Shown here: one piece after another, positions 7,956 through 11,687 of the stretch
How positions within the stretch are numbered: position 1 is the stretch's first letter
Layout of the letters: each line of letters opens with the position of its first letter
Assembly (NCBI GenBank): GCA_027484885.1
Contig: JAIXSD010000620.1
Location: 1-11,687, forward strand
Reading direction: 5' to 3'
Length of the DNA: 11,687 bases
Source: Rubrivivax sp.
GTDB taxonomy: Bacteria > Pseudomonadota > Gammaproteobacteria > Burkholderiales > Burkholderiaceae_C
Program-made: the position numbers and the translations under genes
Notes under the pieces: model-generated
Databases searched by the model: none
Seen by the model: the letters and a program-made list of their open reading frames with translations, nothing else
Told to the model about the DNA's origin: nothing

Positions 7956-10060
7956 TGGCGGGCCTTGTCATTTCGGGACACAAATCCGTCCCAGGATTTC
8001 GCGATCACCGTACCGTCCGCTCCGATCCGGATCTTGGAGCGCCGAAGAATCTCGGGGTCGCGGACTATTGGCCCGGCCAATCGCGCACGTGTGGTATCTA
8101 AGAGCGCAACCACGGTCCTCGGCAAGGATGCCGGAGACAAACCGCGCTCCAGTTCCTTGACAGCTTTGAACAGGTCGTAGGTAAGTGCTATCGACTGCGC
8201 CGACGCTCCGCTGCCGACCTCAAGGAAACAGATCGGCGAGTGCGGCCGGCCTGGATTTCTGAGGGACGGCACCCCAACATGCTGACGAGGCACGACTAAC
8301 GTGGCCTGTCGCTGTGCCGGGGGAAGCGGTTGTCCAAAAGTCGTCGTCAGGGACACCTCGAAGTCCGCCCCATTGTTCAGTAGTCGCTCGACCTGATCGG
8401 CAACTTCGTAGAGGCGATGCTGCTTCTCGTCTTCGACCACCTTCTGAAACGCCGCAAGGATGCTTGCATCTGGCACAACTGAGGACCGTACGCAGATGCT
8501 GCGACGCACGAGGCGACCTGCGAAGTCACGCAGCAGTTGCTGGACTCGGCTCGCGGCTGCCGGCCGCTTGCGCCGCACCTCAGGCCGCGAAAGCCGCTCG
8601 TCCGATTGCGCAAGCTTCTTAAGGAGATCAAGTTCCATTGGCGAAAGCGCTTGGTACCTTCGGATGAACTCGATCCCTTCGTGTATGGACCTGCTGAAAC
8701 GGATGTCAACATCGCGCAGCATGATCGTCGTTTCCGCGCTGACTGCGACCTGGCTGTCTGGGCTCGCAAGCGCTGGGTCTAGGAGATCCACAAGACCCTC
8801 GAGCAGCGGCGCGATAGTGGCTGGAAGATACGGGGCGCGGCGATCGTGCAAGAAATGCTGGAGGCCCATCAGCGTGCTGTCATCGTCCAGGCCTAGTTCC
8901 TTGATGTCCTTGCGCAGAGTCAGAGAAACATCGCGGTCCCAGCGGTGGAAAAGTGCATGTTGATAGCTGGTCGTCGCAAGCTGGAACACGGCGGTCATTG
9001 CCTGCTTGGCTGGACGCCGGCCGCCCACGAGGGTGGCGTCCAGCTCAACTAGCTTTGCGGCCCATGCACACGGGTCTCCATGCTGCTCGTCACGGGCTGG
9101 CAAATGCCCCGAAAGCAAGTAGGACATCAAGGAGAAGAGGTCTCGGAAACTCCAACGCTTGCCGCTTCCCAACTCGTTCCATCTAAGCACCTGCAACAAT
9201 GCGTCGCGTGGCCCCCGCCGCGAAAGCAATGACTGGCTGTAGCAAAAGGGGCATTTCTTGCCTGCCGCACAGGCTCCGTAGGCGGACCAGGCGCTTGGCT
9301 CGGTAGCTTGCCGTATGAGGGTTTCAGCAGGAGAAGTCAGCTCGTCAGTTGGCGGCACCAGCAAGGACTCTGCATCCATAGGCCAGACGGCGACGCTAGG
9401 GAAGCCAGCAAGTGGCCAGCATGAAGGCGCATCGGCCGCCAGGCTTACGGCCCTCGTGATGGCCTCCAGCACTTTGCTGGGACCGTCCAGTTTGTTGTCG
9501 AGCGCGTGGATAAGCGCATCATCCAGAACGCCGCGATTGACACAACAAAGGTAAACATCGCAGCTGCTGCTGCCCACGAGAACACCGAGCTCTTCGATGA
9601 GCAGGTTAGCCGCAGACACGCCTTCATGACCTACCGTTGCGGTCGCATCCTGAACGATGCTCAGTCGGAGGTCACGAGGTGTCCGCGACAAGATCCCAGC
9701 GTCAGCCGTGACTACCCTCGGGATGCCTCCGATCCGATGAAAAGATCGAGCCAACTCATCGACCAGGCGGCCATCGCACTCCAGACTAGCGTCCAGCCAG
9801 CGAATCGTAGATTCGATAGCCTCCGTCTTGCCATTGCCAGGCCCCCCCACGAGCAGGACAACTCTCGGACAAGCTGGCTCACGGACAGATAACGAATTTG
9901 CCCACTCTTCCAGACGCTTCAGCAAATTGGTTCTTAGCAGGTCCTTTGCTGGACGCCCGCTGTGGCTATCGAAGAGCCGCTTGACACCTCCAGCATGATT
10001 CCCAGCCCAATCCAATAGTGCGCGGGGAAACAGCGGCTGCATGCCCTGCTTATCGTTCAT
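7952..10060 (-). CDS. P-loop ATPase, DptF-like, first gene of the coupled trio
   Basis: This 702-aa protein is a soluble AAA/STAND-like ATPase. Walker A is GGPGNGKT at 72-79 (K78) after a hydrophobic strand VVLLV. LSIVQDAT is a candidate Walker B, and VYLCCVNRGVLDDAL looks like the strand and loop after it. A small Cys cluster, C264-x5-C270-x2-C273 (CPFC), may bind a metal, though a fourth ligand is not obvious. The C-terminal part contains FLEVGSGASAQ and then LLDTTRARLAGPIVRDPEI; it has no motif I can name. Position and P-loop style resemble DptF of DndFGH, but that family is, as I recall, nearer 500 residues, so this one carries extra length. It is preceded by a strong ribosome binding site and overlaps the next gene by ATGA. 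It probably powers or gates the complex. The ATPase is firm; the DptF kinship is inference. Confidence 0.85.
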   Translation of the reverse strand: MNDKQGMQPLFPRALLDWAGNHAGGVKRLFDSHSGRPAKDLLRTNLLKRLEEWANSLSVREPACPRVVLLVGGPGNGKTEAIESTIRWLDASLECDGRLVDELARSFHRIGGIPRVVTADAGILSRTPRDLRLSIVQDATATVGHEGVSAANLLIEELGVLVGSSSCDVYLCCVNRGVLDDALIHALDNKLDGPSKVLEAITRAVSLAADAPSCWPLAGFPSVAVWPMDAESLLVPPTDELTSPAETLIRQATEPSAWSAYGACAAGKKCPFCYSQSLLSRRGPRDALLQVLRWNELGSGKRWSFRDLFSLMSYLLSGHLPARDEQHGDPCAWAAKLVELDATLVGGRRPAKQAMTAVFQLATTSYQHALFHRWDRDVSLTLRKDIKELGLDDDSTLMGLQHFLHDRRAPYLPATIAPLLEGLVDLLDPALASPDSQVAVSAETTIMLRDVDIRFSRSIHEGIEFIRRYQALSPMELDLLKKLAQSDERLSRPEVRRKRPAAASRVQQLLRDFAGRLVRRSICVRSSVVPDASILAAFQKVVEDEKQHRLYEVADQVERLLNNGADFEVSLTTTFGQPLPPAQRQATLVVPRQHVGVPSLRNPGRPHSPICFLEVGSGASAQSIALTYDLFKAVKELERGLSPASLPRTVVALLDTTRARLAGPIVRDPEILRRSKIRIGADGTVIAKSWDGFVSRNDKARQ

Positions 10061-10063
10061 GAT

Positions 10064-10070
10064 TCCTCCC
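10064..10070 (-). promoter_or_regulatory. Strong Shine-Dalgarno for the 702-aa ATPase gene
   Basis: The minus strand reads GGGAGGA three bases before the ATG at 10060 (GGGAGGAATCATG), in the 24-bp gap after the methyltransferase stop. It supports this start. It is the only strong ribosome binding site in the operon, so the trio seems loaded here and coupled from there on. Confidence 0.8.
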
Positions 10071-10084
10071 TGTGGATGCCGTTC

Positions 10085-11419
10085 TTATGCGACGGCTATT
10101 TCCTCAAAATGGGCCTCCTCACCATCTACCTGTCCAATCTTTGACTCAACAGCTTCTTTTGCAATATCAAGGACAGCTCGGATAGTGAGTCCAATTGCTC
10201 TAGCTAACAACGGCGGTACAGCATTTCCAACCTGAGTATACCTTGGGCATTCTTTCGTTCGCAGAACGCCCCCCGTTGTGTATTTACCTCGGAACAAAAA
10301 CCAATCAGGGAAAGACTGCAGCCGAGCACTTTCCCGAACCGTGAGGATCCTCGGCTCCGAATAATGCAAAACATCATCAGGCAGAGTAGTAATCGTCGGC
10401 GCCGGTGCCCACGGATCCATCGGATAAATTCTGTGCTTCTTCGTGCTGTACTGCTCTCGGTTCGCCTCATTCATACGAACTCCGCGAGGACACTCCTGAA
10501 GTATTTTTGTAAAACGATCGCGGACAACGTCTCGATGACGCGCAAGTCGCATACTATCCATCTCAACAGCAGAGCAATCTCCGTGCATGAGTTCTTGATA
10601 CTTTGTCAAAGGCTTATCGTATTCAATCTCTTCAAAGCCCTTCGGTGAAAAAGGATCAATGCAAGGCTTCCTCGTATTGCGAGCTGTAGTTAAATCAGAC
10701 AGTGCCTCACAAACGGGTACCGGCTCTGGCAATTCAAGATCCTGAAGCTGCCTTTTTCGCTCTTGCTCCAATTGCTTGAAGGCGAACATAACTCCGCAGT
10801 CGAAACTACGTGCAATATCACTACGCAAACCTATGACGATCAGTCTGCTTCGCTTTTGCGGAACACCAAATTGGGCTGCATTTACGAGCTCGCCATGAAC
10901 TTCGTACCCAATTTCCTCAAGACTTCGTTTTAGCTTCTCGTAATAGGATTCTGTCGAATTATCGCCGCCCCCAGTTGATACTCGCTTCTTTGAGTGCGCC
11001 ACCTTCATGCCAGGCACATTTTCAAGAATCAACGCGGCAGGCTTTATTGCTCTAACAACTTCAACATACTTCTCAAACAGTTGATTCCTGGGGTCAGCCG
11101 CATTCCGTTTTCCCGCAAAACTGAAGCCCTGACAAGGTGGGCCTCCAGCCAGTATCTCGACACACCCTTCCAATGCCACTAACTGTTCGCCGTGTTGGGC
11201 AAGTAAATCATCGATTGACCAAGCCTTTTTTTGAAGCCAGCTGGGCCAAGAGAACTTATTGACGGGCAGCTCCCTCTCGCCAAGAAAATTCGCCGAAAAG
11301 GTTGAAAAAGCCATGGGGTCGCGTTCAATAGCGAACTGCCCATCCAGCCCCGCCATAGCGAGCCCCAGGGAAAGTCCACCACAGCCTGAAAACAGATCTA
11401 CAAACTTGTAAGCCGGCAT
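10085..11419 (-). CDS. C5-cytosine DNA methyltransferase (Dcm family)
   Basis: This 444-aa enzyme transfers a methyl group from S-adenosylmethionine to carbon 5 of cytosine in a specific DNA site. The conserved motifs are present in order: motif I FVDLFSGCGGLSLG (6-19), motif IV GGPPCQGFS with catalytic C96, motif VI ENV (133-135), motif VIII QKRSR (188-192), then a target-recognition region of about 160 residues, motif IX RESARLQSFPD (362-372) and motif X QVGNAVPP (396-403). The length is normal and nothing essential is missing, so it should be active; the target site cannot be read from sequence. Its ATG lies 4 bp after the gyrB stop with only a weak, distant G-run upstream, suggesting coupling to gyrB. 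It is much AT-richer than its neighbours, pointing to separate acquisition. Likely role: marking host DNA so the downstream ATPase/nuclease trio spares it. Confidence 0.95.
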   Translation of the reverse strand: MPAYKFVDLFSGCGGLSLGLAMAGLDGQFAIERDPMAFSTFSANFLGERELPVNKFSWPSWLQKKAWSIDDLLAQHGEQLVALEGCVEILAGGPPCQGFSFAGKRNAADPRNQLFEKYVEVVRAIKPAALILENVPGMKVAHSKKRVSTGGGDNSTESYYEKLKRSLEEIGYEVHGELVNAAQFGVPQKRSRLIVIGLRSDIARSFDCGVMFAFKQLEQERKRQLQDLELPEPVPVCEALSDLTTARNTRKPCIDPFSPKGFEEIEYDKPLTKYQELMHGDCSAVEMDSMRLARHRDVVRDRFTKILQECPRGVRMNEANREQYSTKKHRIYPMDPWAPAPTITTLPDDVLHYSEPRILTVRESARLQSFPDWFLFRGKYTTGGVLRTKECPRYTQVGNAVPPLLARAIGLTIRAVLDIAKEAVESKIGQVDGEEAHFEEIAVA

Positions 11420-11423
11420 AGCG
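11420..11423 (-). promoter_or_regulatory. Four-base junction between gyrB stop and methyltransferase start
   Basis: Only AGCG (plus strand) separates the gyrB TGA from the methyltransferase ATG. There is no room for a terminator or separate promoter between them, so the methyltransferase is likely read from the gyrB transcript, or from a promoter hidden inside gyrB. Confidence 0.7.
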
Positions 11424-11687
11424 TCAAACGTCGATATTCCCCGCCCTCAACGCATTCGTCTCGATGAAGTCGCGGCGCGGTTCCACTTCGTCGCCCATCA
11501 GCATGGTGAACACGCGGTCAGCTTCGATGGCGTCGTCGATCTGCACGCGCAGCAGGCGGCGGACGTTGGGGTCCATGGTGGTTTCCCAGAGCTGCTCGGG
11601 GTTCATTTCGCCCAGACCCTTGTAGCGCTGGCGGCCGACGGAGTTTTCGGCTTGTTGCATGAGCCAGGCCATGGCGGCGCGGAAGTC
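11424..11687 (-). CDS. gyrB: DNA gyrase subunit B, C-terminal end (5' part beyond the window)
   Basis: The last 87 residues of gyrase B, the ATPase subunit of the type II topoisomerase that adds negative supercoils. The visible part has [20 protein letters not shown], the highly conserved [10 protein letters not shown] block of the GyrB C-terminus, then [36 protein letters not shown] and the end [10 protein letters not shown]. The reading frame is open to the right edge, so the gene continues there. The C-terminus looks normal and undamaged despite the defence cassette starting 4 bp after its stop. gyrB usually lies close to dnaA and dnaN at the chromosomal origin, so this cassette is probably near the origin. 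Confidence 0.97.
   Translation of the reverse strand, partial: DFRAAMAWLMQQAENSVGRQRYKGLGEMNPEQLWETTMDPNVRRLLRVQIDDAIEADRVFTMLMGDEVEPRRDFIETNALRAGNIDV

Noticed and set aside
919..11419. BREX, DISARM or type I restriction-modification system
   Set aside because: No PglZ, BrxC or BrxL, no PLD or DUF1998-type proteins, no HsdS or SNF2/DEAD helicase motifs; the methyltransferase is C5-cytosine type, not the adenine type of BREX or type I systems.
1..11687. CRISPR arrays, tRNA or other RNA genes, att direct repeats flanking the cassette
   Set aside because: Looked for by eye on both strands; no regularly spaced repeats, no cloverleaf, and no copy of the gyrB 3' end near the left side were seen.

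Overview
This window holds a probable phage-defence cassette sitting directly downstream of the housekeeping gene gyrB. All intact genes lie on the minus strand, so the window reads right to left. The gyrB C-terminus (ending [10 protein letters not shown]), the high background GC and the end of an IS3-family element starting MSKSNKFSPEVRERAVRMV suggest a proteobacterium. Burkholderiales (comamonad-like) is my first guess and Xanthomonadaceae the alternative. This is judged from memory of the families, not from a search.

Layout from the right edge: (1) the 3' end of gyrB, 11424-11687. (2) A complete C5-cytosine DNA methyltransferase (444 aa) whose ATG lies 4 bp after the gyrB stop and which is clearly AT-richer than everything around it. 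(3) A 702-aa P-loop ATPase with a strong ribosome binding site. (4) A 511-aa protein with no recognised motif. (5) A 1834-aa protein carrying a PD-(D/E)xK nuclease signature followed by a HerA/FtsK-type ATPase. Genes 3-4 and 4-5 each overlap by ATGA, so they look like one translationally coupled unit. (6) At the left, about 800 bp of degenerate sequence holds a fragment resembling the N-terminal domain of phosphorothioation-associated putative methyltransferases, a short unassigned open stretch, and the terminus of an IS3-family element that runs off the window.

The order and architecture of the three coupled genes (small ATPase, orphan middle protein, giant HerA-like ATPase) resemble the DptF-DptG-DptH (DndFGH) restriction module that normally works with DNA phosphorothioation. 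Here no DndABCDE modification genes are visible, and a cytosine methyltransferase occupies the modification position. The working model is a modification-restriction system: the methyltransferase marks host DNA, and the three-protein ATPase/nuclease complex attacks DNA lacking the mark. Gene calls and motifs are read directly from the sequence. The Dpt relationship and the model are inference.
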